The notes: generated by a model from the letters alone, not told the origin. Shown: positions 32,942 through 41,314, counted from the first letter of the stretch. The stretch: DNA of 47,245 bases from CAG-791 sp045130475 (GCA_045130475.1 JBGUPU010000018.1:1-47245); one strand, 5' to 3'. Program-made: numbers and translations.

Positions 32942-32979
32942 AACCGTGTGGGCCGCAGACTCACACGGTTTCCTTTTTT
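32942..32979 (+). terminator. Terminator before the aromatic operon
   Basis: AACCGTGTG (32942-32950) pairs with CACACGGTT (32962-32970), then TCC and T6. A TATACT at 32935-32940 lies directly before it, so a leader terminator for the aro operon is a less likely alternative. A TATAAT at 33023-33028 may be the aro operon -10. Confidence 0.75.
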
Positions 32980-33063
32980 ACTGCATACGATTACTGTTAT
33001 TATAGTTTGTTTTTACAGTTTATATAATTTACAGGTTGTTTCAGGCAGGAGCGGACGATCAGG

Positions 33064-33339
33064 ATGGAGAGAATAGAGGAATTAAGGGAAGAAATACGCA
33101 GGACGGATCAGCAGATGGCAGAGCTTTTCCAGAAGAGAATGGAGGTCGTCCGGGGGGTAGCTGCATACAAAAAAGAGCGCGGCCTGCCTGTGAAAGATGT
33201 CGACCAGGAAAAGAGGGTACTGGAAAAGAATCTGTCCCTGATCGGGGATGAGGAGTTAAAGCCCTACTATCTGACCTTTATGCAGGATGTTATAGATATT
33301 TCCTGCAGATATCAGGAGCGGCTGATCAGCGGCAGGTAA
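33064..33339 (+). CDS. Chorismate mutase, AroQ class
   Basis: This 91-aa all-helical enzyme converts chorismate to prephenate, the branch to Phe and Tyr. Family motifs include IEELREEIRRTDQQMAELFQKRM (helix 1, with the arginine and aspartate of RxxID-like pattern), VAAYKKERGLPVKD (the active-site lysine) and the final helix VIDISCRYQERL. It is monofunctional, with no fused prephenate dehydratase. It is first of four aromatic genes on the plus strand, 59 nt before aroC. Confidence 0.92.
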   Translation: MERIEELREEIRRTDQQMAELFQKRMEVVRGVAAYKKERGLPVKDVDQEKRVLEKNLSLIGDEELKPYYLTFMQDVIDISCRYQERLISGR

Positions 33340-33398
33340 GCGGCCGCCTGTCATCTCAGATTGCATAAGATTTCAGGAAAACAGAGGTTGAAAACCGT

Positions 33399-34487
33399 AT
33401 GAAAAACACTTTTGGAAAAAGTATATCCGTCACGATCTTCGGGGAGAGCCACGGAAGCGAAATCGGCGTGGTTCTGGACGGCTTTGCCCCGGGAATACCG
33501 GTGAGCGAAGAAATGATCGCGGAGAAACTCACCCTGCGCAGGCCTTCAGGGACTGTCTCCACAAAACGGGTGGAGCCGGATCATTTCCGTATCGTGAGCG
33601 GTGTTTTTAACGGGTACACAACAGGTACACCGATCTGCATTCTGATTCCGAATGAAAATACCAGGAGCAGGGACTATAATACCGTAAGACAGCTTGCGCG
33701 TCCCGGACATGCGGATTATACTGCTTACTGCAAGTATCACGGGTTCGAAGACTACAGGGGAGGCGGCCATTTCAGCGGCCGTCTGACAGCAGCTCTGGTG
33801 GCGGCAGGCACGATCGCGCTTTCAGCGCTCTCCGGGAAAGGAATTCTGATCGGGACACATATCTCCAGATGCGCAGGTATTCCCGACCGCGGTTTTGCTG
33901 ATCTTGAAAAAGACCTGAAGATGCTGTCAGGGAAACTGTTTGCGGTTCTTGATGAAGAAGCAGCTGTGCAGATGCGCGCCGCGATAGAGCAGGCAGCCGG
34001 CGAAGGCGACAGTGTGGGAGGGATCCTTGAGACGGCAGTTACCGGGCTCCCCGCCGGGGTCGGTGAACCCTGGTTTGATTCCCTGGAGAGCATGCTTTCC
34101 CACGCCCTGTTCAGTATCCCTGCTGTCAAGGGCGTTGAGTTCGGGGACGGCTTTGCCCTGTCCGATTTGAGAGGAAGCCGGGCCAACGACAGTTTTGCCC
34201 TGCAGGATGGCAAAGTGATCACGAAGACAAATCATAACGGCGGTATTAACGGCGGGATCAGCAACGGCATGCCCCTCCTTTTCAGATGCGCGGTCAAGCC
34301 GACGCCGTCCATATATAAAGAACAGGATACAGTAGATTTTATTGATCATAAGGAAAAGAAAATTGTAATCGAAGGAAGACACGATCCGGCAATCGTGCAC
34401 AGGGCAAGGGTCGTCGTCGACAGCGTCACGGCGCTGGTCCTGTGTGATCTTCTCGCGCAGAGATTCGGAACAGATTATCTGGGATGA
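33399..34487 (+). CDS. aroC: Chorismate synthase
   Basis: This 362-aa FMN-dependent enzyme makes chorismate from EPSP in the last shared step of the shikimate pathway. N-terminal GESHGSEIG with its histidine, the RPGHADYTAYCKYHGFEDYRGGGHFSGR block (second part near residues 110-128) and HNGGINGGISNG near 280 are all intact, along with the C-terminal GRHDPAIVHRA segment. Length is normal. It is in an operon with chorismate mutase upstream and the aroE*/aroK fusion 123 nt downstream. Confidence 0.96.
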   Translation: MKNTFGKSISVTIFGESHGSEIGVVLDGFAPGIPVSEEMIAEKLTLRRPSGTVSTKRVEPDHFRIVSGVFNGYTTGTPICILIPNENTRSRDYNTVRQLARPGHADYTAYCKYHGFEDYRGGGHFSGRLTAALVAAGTIALSALSGKGILIGTHISRCAGIPDRGFADLEKDLKMLSGKLFAVLDEEAAVQMRAAIEQAAGEGDSVGGILETAVTGLPAGVGEPWFDSLESMLSHALFSIPAVKGVEFGDGFALSDLRGSRANDSFALQDGKVITKTNHNGGINGGISNGMPLLFRCAVKPTPSIYKEQDTVDFIDHKEKKIVIEGRHDPAIVHRARVVVDSVTALVLCDLLAQRFGTDYLG

Positions 34488-34610
34488 ACAGCCTGCCGCC
34501 TGTGCCGCTGCCTGCAGGCATTCCTGCTCTGCGGGAGTTATATGCCAGACTCCCCTGCGAGTCTTGCGCGCCGAAGAATGAATCCATCACCATTGTTTTG
34601 GAGGTAGAGG

Positions 34611-35894
34611 ATGGAATATGGATTGATTGGAGAACATTTCTCTGACAATTTTGAAAAACAGATTCACGAAAGAATTGCTGATTATTTAGATAAAAATATA
34701 GATACAAAGAAAAAAACTGCTTCTTATAAATATGAAATGCATGAGCTGCAGCCCGGTCAGGTGGAAGAATTCCTGGGAAAGGCTCGTTTTAAGGGAATCA
34801 ATGTGGAAGCACCTTATCAAGAGGCGGTGATTCCCTGTCTGGATGAGATCAGTGAACCGGCCCGTAAGGCCGGAGCTGTGGACACGATCGTCAACCGGGA
34901 CGGCAGGCTGTTCGGATACAATACTGCTTATACCGGAATGAGAGATCTGCTGGAGCACAACAAAACAGATCCCGCGGACAAAAAAGTTCTCATCCTGGGA
35001 ACAGGCCGGGGAAGCAGAATCGCCTATGCGGCTGTCTGGGACATGGGTGCCTCGGAGATTTGCAAAGTCGGTCTGCCCGGCAAAGAAGATCAGCTTTCCT
35101 GTGAGGATCTTTATAAAGGATGTACCGACGCGGAAATTATCATCAATACGACTGCCTGCGGCATGTCCCCGTATCTTGATGACTTTCCCCTGGATCCGGG
35201 TTCCTTCTCCAGGCTCAGCGGCCTTGTGGATTTGATCGACGATCCGCTGCGGACGTCTCTGGTACTGGAGGCGCAGAAACGCGGAATCCCCGCGCAGGGA
35301 GGCCTCTACATGAGGGTCATGAAGGCAATTCATGCTTTCGAACTGTTTACAGGTTCGGAGATTGGCAGAGAGGCCTCCGGCCGAATTTATCAGGATATCC
35401 TCAACAGCAGGCGCAACATAGTCCTCACGGGCATGTCCCTGGCCGGCAAGACGACCCTGGGAACGCTGGTGTCCGGGAAACTGGGCAGACGGCTGGAGGA
35501 TACGGACCTGATGATCATTGACAGAGAAAAGAGAGAGATCACCAATATTTTTGCGACGGACGGCGAGCCTTATTTCCGTGACCTGGAGACATCCATGTGC
35601 CGTGAGCTTGCCGCGGAAAAAGGGATCGTGATCGCGACCGGAGGAGGGGCGATTCTGCGGGAAGAAAATGTGGATGCCCTGAAAAAGAATGGCTTCATTG
35701 TATTTCTGGACCGTCCGCTGGACCAGCTGATGCCCGCCTCCGACAGACCTCTTGCCGACACCAAAGAAAAGGTTGCCGCCCTTCTTGAGCGGAGATATCC
35801 GATCTACAGGTCCACCTGCGACGGGTCGATTGCCAACGACATGACGCCGGAAGTGGGAGCGGAGAGGATCCTCTCCCTGCTGAAATTCATTTGA
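34611..35894 (+). CDS. aroK: Shikimate kinase with fused, degenerate shikimate dehydrogenase domain
   Basis: This is a 427-aa fusion. Residues about 265-427 are shikimate kinase: P-loop GMSLAGKTT at 274-282, DTD at 297-299, GEPYFRDLE at 318-326, TGGGAIL at 343-349 and the lid DRPLAD near 378-383, all expected for activity. Residues 1-255 align along their length with shikimate dehydrogenase (GINVEAPYQE, GAVDTI, GYNTAYTG, INTTACGMSP, HAFELFTG). The substrate-site residues are changed: HSxSP to DNFEK (12-16), catalytic Lys to Q70, NT to D91, catalytic Asp to A106, Tyr to D210, Gln to K238. The dehydrogenase half is therefore probably inactive and may be structural or regulatory. GGAGG lies 6 nt before the ATG. 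Confidence 0.88.
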   Translation: MEYGLIGEHFSDNFEKQIHERIADYLDKNIDTKKKTASYKYEMHELQPGQVEEFLGKARFKGINVEAPYQEAVIPCLDEISEPARKAGAVDTIVNRDGRLFGYNTAYTGMRDLLEHNKTDPADKKVLILGTGRGSRIAYAAVWDMGASEICKVGLPGKEDQLSCEDLYKGCTDAEIIINTTACGMSPYLDDFPLDPGSFSRLSGLVDLIDDPLRTSLVLEAQKRGIPAQGGLYMRVMKAIHAFELFTGSEIGREASGRIYQDILNSRRNIVLTGMSLAGKTTLGTLVSGKLGRRLEDTDLMIIDREKREITNIFATDGEPYFRDLETSMCRELAAEKGIVIATGGGAILREENVDALKKNGFIVFLDRPLDQLMPASDRPLADTKEKVAALLERRYPIYRSTCDGSIANDMTPEVGAERILSLLKFI

Positions 35895-35964
35895 TGTCCA
35901 AGCTGTTTGGCGAAATATTACTATAGAATAAAGTATACCTGGAACCGCGAGACTGCCGGAGAAA

Positions 35965-37206
35965 GTGACTGATCCCATGATCGTGACGATTTCACCATCG
36001 AAAGCACATGGGCGCATGGAGGCGCCCCCCTCAAAAAGTATGGCACACCGGCTGCTGATCTGCGCGGGCTGCGCAGAAGGGACCAGTGTGATCTCGAATA
36101 TAGATCTGTCAGGAGATATTGCTGCGACACTGGACTGCCTGCGGGCACTGGGGGCGGAGGCGGTCTATGAAAACAGATGTGTGACCATGCGGGGCATCGA
36201 TATCCGTTTACTCGCTCAGCCGGCCCTGCTTGACTGCGCGGAGTGCGGCAGCACCCTCCGCTTTATGATCCCGCTCTGCCTGATGAGCGGACAGTGTTTT
36301 GAGTTTGCGGGAAGTGAAAGGCTTTTTACAAGGCCCATTTCTGTATATGAGGAGATCTGCCGGAAACAGAAGCTGCGTTTTGAAAAGAAAGGAAACCGTC
36401 TCTTTACAGCGGGAAGGCTTTCTGCGGGAGACTATGTCATTCCCGGCAATATCAGCAGCCAGTTTATCAGCGGCCTGCTTTTCGTTCTTCCGCTGCTTGA
36501 AGAGGACAGCAGGATCTGCCTGGTCCCCCCGGTGGTAAGCCGTCCCTATATCGATATGACGATCCAGGCCCTGCAGCAGTTCGGAGTTTCGGCCTTCTGG
36601 TCGGACAACTGTACGCTGCGGATCCCCGGCGGACAAAAATATCTCCCGCAGGAGGATCTGCGTGTCGAAGGGGACTATTCCAGCGCCGCTTTCTTCGATG
36701 CCTTTAACTTACTTGGCGGCGATGTGGGATTATACGGGCTCAACGAAAACAGTCTGCAGGGAGACAGGATTTACCGCAGGTATTTCGACCGGCTGAAGAC
36801 GGGATATGCAGACATCGACCTCTCCGACTGCCCCGATCTGGGGCCCGTCCTGATGAGCCTTGCCGCCGCTCTGCACGGCGCAGTGTTTAAAGGGACCGGA
36901 CGGCTGAAGATGAAGGAGAGCGACCGCGGTGCCGCCATGCAGCAGGAACTGGGCAAAATGAATGTCCGCATGGAATTGTCCGAGGACCGGATCTTCATTG
37001 CACCGGGTCTGTGTCCTCCGCAGCAGATGCTGGACGGCCACAATGATCACAGGGTCGTCATGGCGCTCAGCATTCTGCTGGCGCAGACCGGAGGGAGTAT
37101 CAGGGGCGCCCAGGCAGTGTCGAAGAGCCTGCCCGACTTCTTTGACAGATTGAATGAACTTGGAATAGAAATGAAGATTTCTGATGAGACAGAGCCGTCG
37201 GGATGA
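35965..37206 (+). CDS. aroA: 3-phosphoshikimate 1-carboxyvinyltransferase (EPSP synthase)
   Basis: This 413-aa enzyme joins shikimate 3-phosphate and PEP to form EPSP, substrate of the AroC encoded upstream. APPSKSMAHR at 20-29, CGSTLRFM, NISSQFISGLL, the KESDR motif and HNDHRVVMALSI are all present, so it should be active. The start is ambiguous: GTG 35965 sits 3 nt from GGAG, while ATG 35977 is 15 nt from it. It is last in the aromatic operon (mutase, aroC, aroE*/aroK, aroA); aroB, aroD and DAHP synthase are not in the window. Confidence 0.95.
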   Translation: MTDPMIVTISPSKAHGRMEAPPSKSMAHRLLICAGCAEGTSVISNIDLSGDIAATLDCLRALGAEAVYENRCVTMRGIDIRLLAQPALLDCAECGSTLRFMIPLCLMSGQCFEFAGSERLFTRPISVYEEICRKQKLRFEKKGNRLFTAGRLSAGDYVIPGNISSQFISGLLFVLPLLEEDSRICLVPPVVSRPYIDMTIQALQQFGVSAFWSDNCTLRIPGGQKYLPQEDLRVEGDYSSAAFFDAFNLLGGDVGLYGLNENSLQGDRIYRRYFDRLKTGYADIDLSDCPDLGPVLMSLAAALHGAVFKGTGRLKMKESDRGAAMQQELGKMNVRMELSEDRIFIAPGLCPPQQMLDGHNDHRVVMALSILLAQTGGSIRGAQAVSKSLPDFFDRLNELGIEMKISDETEPSG

Positions 37207-37265
37207 GTTCCCTTTTTCTGCTCCTTTATTAAAAAAATTCGGGTAAGTCCCGCAAAAAAAGAAAA

Positions 37266-37316
37266 AGCATCAGCCCCCGCAGTCCGGTGACAGACTTTGG
37301 GGGCTGATGCTTTTTT
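37266..37316. terminator. Bidirectional terminator between aroA and the ACT gene
   Basis: AGCATCAGCCCCC (37266-37278) pairs with GGGGGCTGATGCT (37299-37311), with A-rich sequence on the left and T6 on the right, so it can stop both converging operons. Confidence 0.92.
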
Positions 37317-37328
37317 AACCTTTTTCCA

Positions 37329-37763
37329 TCAAGGCAGGATGGTATTGAGGTCTTCGTCGTTGAGAGTCTCCAGGCCTTTCTCCGCCAGGATCGACTCTGC
37401 TTCTTCAATATCATTGACACGAAGTACGACATAGGCGGAGTTTGCGGCGTTTGCAGTGAAGGCGTAGACGTATTCAATGTTGATGCCGGCCTCCTGCAGG
37501 ACGCTCAGGATCTCCTTCAGGGCACCTGCCTTGTCGCTCATACGGACGGCAATGACGCTGGTGCGTGTGATGACAGTGTCCTCGTTGAGGGCGGCAATGG
37601 TCTTGTCAACATCGGAAACAATAACGCGCAGGATTCCGAAATCCCTGGTGTCCGCGACAGAGAGGGCGCGGAGATTGACACCTGCGTCAGAGATGGCACA
37701 CACGGCTTTATAGAGGGTGCCGGGGGTGTTTTCAAGGAATGCGGATAACTGGGTAATTGCCAT
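37329..37763 (-). CDS. Tandem ACT-domain protein
   Basis: The protein has 144 aa from ATG 37763, which has AAGGAG 8 nt upstream; the longer open frame (to 37925) lacks support. Two ACT domains fill it: about 1-70 (ITQLSAFLENTPGTLYKAVC, then ISDAGVNLRALSVADT) and 71-144 (VIAVRMSDKAGALKEILSVL, QEAGINIEYVYAF). ACT domains bind amino acids and confer feedback control. Family members of this size commonly neighbour phenylacetate-CoA ligase genes in anaerobes, as here, 212 nt downstream of paaK. It may sense an aromatic amino acid and modulate the ligase; this is inferred. Confidence 0.9.
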   Translation of the reverse strand: MAITQLSAFLENTPGTLYKAVCAISDAGVNLRALSVADTRDFGILRVIVSDVDKTIAALNEDTVITRTSVIAVRMSDKAGALKEILSVLQEAGINIEYVYAFTANAANSAYVVLRVNDIEEAESILAEKGLETLNDEDLNTILP

Positions 37764-37975
37764 GGCTTTTCTCCTTATCTTTAGTTCTGCAAAAACAGCT
37801 TCTATTTTATCGTCTTTACAGATGGCTTTATCTTTGCGGAAGGTTTTTACATTCAGTGATTTACATTCTCCGGAAATGATCTGCAGCTGCCTGTATCCTG
37901 CCTCCGGCATTTCTTCCTCTGGCATTTCTTTTCCAGGAAGATCTTCCTCGGGCAGAATCCTGATTCTGCTGTGGA

Positions 37976-39289
37976 TCAGTCGTGCAGTTTACGTTTGTCG
38001 ATGACGCGGACTGCCTTGCCCTCGGACCTGGTGATGGACTTGGGCGCCACAAGGTGGATCTTGGGACCGATGCCCAGCATGGAGCGCATGGCGCCGTTGA
38101 GGGCTTTCTCTCGTGCCTGGATGTCCGCGATCCTGTCGGAGAACTGCTCGGGGTGGAACTCGACATAGACATCGAAAGTATCTGTGTTGTTGACACGGTC
38201 AACCACGATCTGGTAGTTGGGAGTGTAGCCCTCTTTGAGGAGCACTGCCTCGATCTGGCTCGGGAATACATTGACTCCGCGGATGATCATCATGTCGTCG
38301 CTGCGGCCCATGGGCTTGGCCATCTTGACATGTGTTCTGCCGCAGGAGCAGGGTTTGCGGCTGAGGACGCAGATATCCTTGGTGCGGTAGCGCAGGAGAG
38401 GGAATCCTTCTTTGTCGAGGGAAGTGAAGACCAGTTCTCCCTTGGAACCTTCCGGAAGCACTTCGCCGGTCTTGGGATTGATGATCTCTGCGTAGAAGTG
38501 GTCCTCATTGATGTGCATGCCGGTCTGCTCTTCGCACTCGAAAGCTACTCCGGGGCCGGAAGTTTCTGTGAGACCATAGATATCATAGGCCTTGATTCCC
38601 AGGCTCTTTTCAATGCCGCGGCGCATTTCTTCTGTCCAGGGCTCTGCTCCGAAGATACCGGCTTTGAGTTTGTTATCCTCGGGCTTGTAGCCTTTTTCTG
38701 CGAGGGACTCGCCGATGAAAGCGGCGTAGGAAGGCGTGCAGCAGAGGATGGTGGCATTGAGATCCATCATGAACTGGATCTGGCGGTCGGTGTTGCCCGA
38801 GGACATGGGCAGTGTCAGGCAGCCGACTTTATGGGAGCCGCCGTTGAGACCGGGGCCGCCGGTGAAGAGGCCGTAGCCGTAGCAGACCTGGCAGACATCC
38901 TCATCGGTTCCGCCTGCAGCCACAATGGCTCTCGCGCAGCACTCTTCCCACATATCGATGTCCTTCTGTGTGTAGAATGCGACAACGCGCCTGCCGGTCG
39001 TGCCGGAGGTGGACTGGATGCGGACACAGTTTTTGAGATCAGTACCCAGCAGGCCGTAGGGGTATGCCTCGCGCAGATCGTCTTTGGTCAGGAAAGGAAG
39101 CTTTCTGATATCGTCGACACCCTGGATATCTTCGGGTTTTACACCCTTCTGATCCATGAGATTGCGGTAGTAGGGGACATTGTCATAGACGTACTTTACC
39201 TGTTTGACAATCTTCTCATTCTGGATTTTGAGAATTTCTTCCCTTGAAGCGGTTTCGATTTCTTTCTGGTAATAGCTTTTCATTTTCAT
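37976..39289 (-). CDS. paaK: Phenylacetate-CoA ligase family protein (aryl-acid:CoA ligase)
   Basis: This 437-aa ANL-superfamily ligase makes an aryl-acetyl-CoA from the acid, ATP and CoA. ATP-binding STSGTTGRRVVAF starts at 93; YGLTETSGPG and YRTKDIC follow, and the C-terminal lid has GRSDDMMIIRGVNVFPSQIE. A PCSCGRTH segment may hold metal, as in other PaaK-type enzymes. ATG 39289 has AGGAG 7 nt upstream; the frame extends 23 codons further up through the leader terminator. It is preceded by a Phe-rich leader peptide and attenuator, implying control by phenylalanine supply. Substrate (phenylacetate, hydroxyphenylacetate or indoleacetate) cannot be told from sequence. Confidence 0.93.
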   Translation of the reverse strand: MKMKSYYQKEIETASREEILKIQNEKIVKQVKYVYDNVPYYRNLMDQKGVKPEDIQGVDDIRKLPFLTKDDLREAYPYGLLGTDLKNCVRIQSTSGTTGRRVVAFYTQKDIDMWEECCARAIVAAGGTDEDVCQVCYGYGLFTGGPGLNGGSHKVGCLTLPMSSGNTDRQIQFMMDLNATILCCTPSYAAFIGESLAEKGYKPEDNKLKAGIFGAEPWTEEMRRGIEKSLGIKAYDIYGLTETSGPGVAFECEEQTGMHINEDHFYAEIINPKTGEVLPEGSKGELVFTSLDKEGFPLLRYRTKDICVLSRKPCSCGRTHVKMAKPMGRSDDMMIIRGVNVFPSQIEAVLLKEGYTPNYQIVVDRVNNTDTFDVYVEFHPEQFSDRIADIQAREKALNGAMRSMLGIGPKIHLVAPKSITRSEGKAVRVIDKRKLHD

Positions 39290-39327
39290 TGAATGGCTCC
39301 TTTCCTTATCCTGCCTTGAAAATAAAT

Positions 39328-39363
39328 AAAGGGTGCGGCACAGGTTAATGTGCCACACCCTTT
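39328..39363 (-). terminator. Leader terminator (attenuator) of the paaK operon
   Basis: On the minus strand AAAGGGTGTGGCACA pairs with TGTGCCGCACCCTTT (15 bp, one G-U) around loop TTAACC, followed by ATTTATTTT. An alternative helix uses its apex: GTGTGGCACATTAACCT (39358-39342) can pair at 16 of 17 positions with AGGTTAATTTGCTATGC at 39429-39413, the end of the leader peptide gene, which would prevent termination. Confidence 0.85.
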
Positions 39364-39409
39364 TGTGATCGATCTTATCAGAACCTTCTGCTTTCCCTCA
39401 TCACAATCT

Positions 39410-39508
39410 TCAGCATAGCAAATTAACCTTACTGTTTTCGTCAGTAAAGCTAAAGGTAAAGCTAAAGATAAACCCGAAGGTGTGATTGACGGTGGTCTTG
39501 CGGTTCAT
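39410..39508 (-). CDS. Phe-rich leader peptide of the paaK operon
   Basis: The peptide has 32 codons from ATG 39508 to TGA 39410-39412, with CAGGAG about 8 nt upstream. It contains FGFIFSFTFSF: six Phe codons at 11, 13, 15, 17, 19 and 21, all but the first TTT. The last six codons (27-32) form the strand that can pair with the terminator apex. A ribosome stalled at the Phe run would leave that strand free (antitermination), whereas one that reaches the stop would cover it (termination). This matches the logic of the enteric pheA and pheST leaders. It is unlikely to have any function as a protein. Confidence 0.85.
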   Translation of the reverse strand: MNRKTTVNHTFGFIFSFTFSFTDENSKVNLLC

Positions 39509-39617
39509 CAGATTACTCCTGAAATAGTGATTGAAAAATGGTTGACTGGTTGATGAAAAAAGATTTTCTAAAACGTTAATGCTTTAATGTGTTAAAAGCT
39601 GCTGCAACTTGGTTTGT

Positions 39618-39647
39618 ATGATAGCACCGGAAAAAATAGCTTGTCAA
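39618..39647 (-). promoter_or_regulatory. Promoter of the paaK leader
   Basis: On the minus strand TTGACA (39647-39642), 18-bp spacer, TATCAT (39623-39618). Transcription would start near 39611, about 100 nt before the leader peptide. Confidence 0.8.
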
Positions 39648-39867
39648 CTATCTTTTTTATATTTTATTAACAAATTATGCTCGATTTAGCGATAAAAATA
39701 CATAATCGGCCAAATGCTTATACAAATTTACGAAACTGCATAAGAGTTTCGTGCAGATTCCGGAACAGGTACCGCCGGATCGGAACTTTTGATTTTCCGG
39801 CATGCGCTTCGAGTATGCGCGCCGGATATTTCAGCATACCTGCGGTCTCCGGGCGCGTGTTTCCCTG
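39648..39867. other. Intergenic region with hairpin between paaK promoter and AraC gene
   Basis: It contains ACGAAACT-gcataag-AGTTTCGT (39730-39752), a possible end signal for the AraC gene on the minus strand, and a GC-rich palindromic patch near 39797-39830. No gene with a ribosome site was found. Confidence 0.4.
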
Positions 39868-40740
39868 CTAAGCCTGCTGTTTCTCCAGGCGCATCTTCCG
39901 ATACCTTCTGGGAGACAGACCGATATAACGGGTAAACAGCCTTGTGAAATAAGCCGGGTCATGGAAGCCGCAGTCCCTTGAGATTTCCGCGATGGGATCA
40001 TCTGTCGAGGACAGACGCATCTGTGCCTCGCCCAGACGTAGACGCAGCAGATACTGTTTGAAGTTATAGGAGGTTTCCTTCTTGAAGACCCTGGACAGGT
40101 GCCAGGAACTGACGAAAAACTGCTTGGCGGTCTCTTCCAGCGTCACATTCTCCCCGAAATGTTCATTCAGGTACTGCTCGACCGAGACACACAGAGGATC
40201 GATCTCTCTTGAAGAGACTTCCACTCCCCGCACAATGGTGCGCAGCAGTTCCACGACTGCCAGCAGCAGCTTGTGGGTGAAGCGCAGGTTCCTCTTTTCG
40301 CCGGTGGAGGCATATTTGGCCATCATCACACACAGCTCTTTGAGCTCCTCTGTCTGTTCAGACTTGCGCAGTACGGGAGTGCACGAAGGATCGATCAGAA
40401 GACCTGGCCTCAGCTCCGGGATATAGAGCCCGCCGATTCCCACAGCCAACGTCCTGTAGCTGTCGCACTTTGCCGGGAACTCATCGTGCATCACACCCTG
40501 GTTGCAAAGGACTACATCTCCCTCCTGGAGTTCGTAAAGGCGTCCCCCGATTGTATATTTTCCGTTTCCCTCCAGCAGTATGAATATTTCCGAATAATCT
40601 TCGTGCCGGTGCAGAATCTGGTAATGCCCCTGTGTCCAGTCTGCCTCCGCTATATGGACCATCCACGGTTCCGTATCTCTTCGTCCGGGAAAGTCACTTT
40701 TGTGAAACGTCAAAAGCGGATTCCTTATGACCTCCTCCAT
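39868..40740 (-). CDS. AraC-family transcriptional regulator
   Basis: The protein has 290 aa. An N-terminal cupin (about 30-110) has the histidine-bearing LHRHEDYSEIFILLEGNGKY and the GDVVLCNQGVMHDEF segment, a metal- or sugar-type sensor. The C-terminal double helix-turn-helix (about 185-285) includes TLEETAKQFFVSSWHLSRVF and IAEISRDCGFHDPAYFTRLF. An AGGGGGG stretch lies 8 nt before ATG 40740. It is divergent from the sugar-binding lipoprotein gene (574-bp gap) and upstream of the paaK operon in the same direction; which of these it regulates is unclear. The effector is unknown. Confidence 0.9.
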   Translation of the reverse strand: MEEVIRNPLLTFHKSDFPGRRDTEPWMVHIAEADWTQGHYQILHRHEDYSEIFILLEGNGKYTIGGRLYELQEGDVVLCNQGVMHDEFPAKCDSYRTLAVGIGGLYIPELRPGLLIDPSCTPVLRKSEQTEELKELCVMMAKYASTGEKRNLRFTHKLLLAVVELLRTIVRGVEVSSREIDPLCVSVEQYLNEHFGENVTLEETAKQFFVSSWHLSRVFKKETSYNFKQYLLRLRLGEAQMRLSSTDDPIAEISRDCGFHDPAYFTRLFTRYIGLSPRRYRKMRLEKQQA

Positions 40741-41314
40741 CTTTGCTGCCCCCCTGATTTAACATGCCTGAAACCTGTTCCCTGCAGGAAAAAGAACCGG
40801 CATTCGCTGTGTGATTAAAAGCACCGGATAAGTTTTAGTGAGAGTGTGCTCACATCATCATTAGTGTATCATATCCAGTACAATTTTTGAACTTTTTTGT
40901 TTGATTTAAGACAAAATGCGTGCACGCGCACGCGGATTTTAGAAAAATTGAATATTTTTGCACTTACTGCAAAGAATTTTTTGGACTATTTGAACAAAAA
41001 TGGGAGTGCCGAACAGTGCTTTTTAACGGAGAAAAAGGGATATCTGGAGCACCTTAATATTTTGCTATCAGAAAAATTGTCAGGATTTCTGGCTTTTTAT
41101 TGTATAGATAATAGTAATTTATACAAATATTGCGCAAAAATCTCCAACTTTAATCTTAAATGGATTGTTATTGTGTCAAACCGGGGAACTGCGCAAGAAA
41201 GTCCATTTTGTTCTTTAACCTGTTCTGATAGAGTTTATCAGAGAGGGTGTCCGCAGAGGATTCTGCGGATCTAGAGGGGCGGCAATATTATATGCCGAAG
41301 AAAGGAGTATTGTT
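40741..41314. other. Long AT-rich regulatory region with leader hairpins
   Basis: No credible gene is present; the 125-codon open frame at 40897-41274 is low-complexity, lacks a ribosome site and ends in hairpins. Visible structures are GCGTGC-acgc-GCACGC (40919-40934), CTGATA/TATCAG (41225-41241), and a perfect TCCGCAGA-ggat-TCTGCGGA hairpin (41250-41269) in the leader of the lipoprotein gene. Confidence 0.55.

Noticed and set aside
37764..37925. N-terminal extension of the ACT protein by 54 codons
   Set aside because: No homologous domain, and a clear AAGGAG site supports ATG 37763.
37982..39247. 421-codon frame opposite paaK
   Set aside because: Antisense shadow caused by biased codons of the PaaK gene.
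39328..39420. T-box riboswitch upstream of paaK
   Set aside because: The AGGGTGGNACCGCG T-box sequence and specifier stem are absent. The GGGTGTGGCAC stretch is simply the terminator arm, and the Phe-rich peptide explains the leader better.
40897..41274. 125-codon open frame in the AraC-lipoprotein gap
   Set aside because: No ribosome site, AT-rich low-complexity product, and its end runs through leader hairpins; treated as non-coding.
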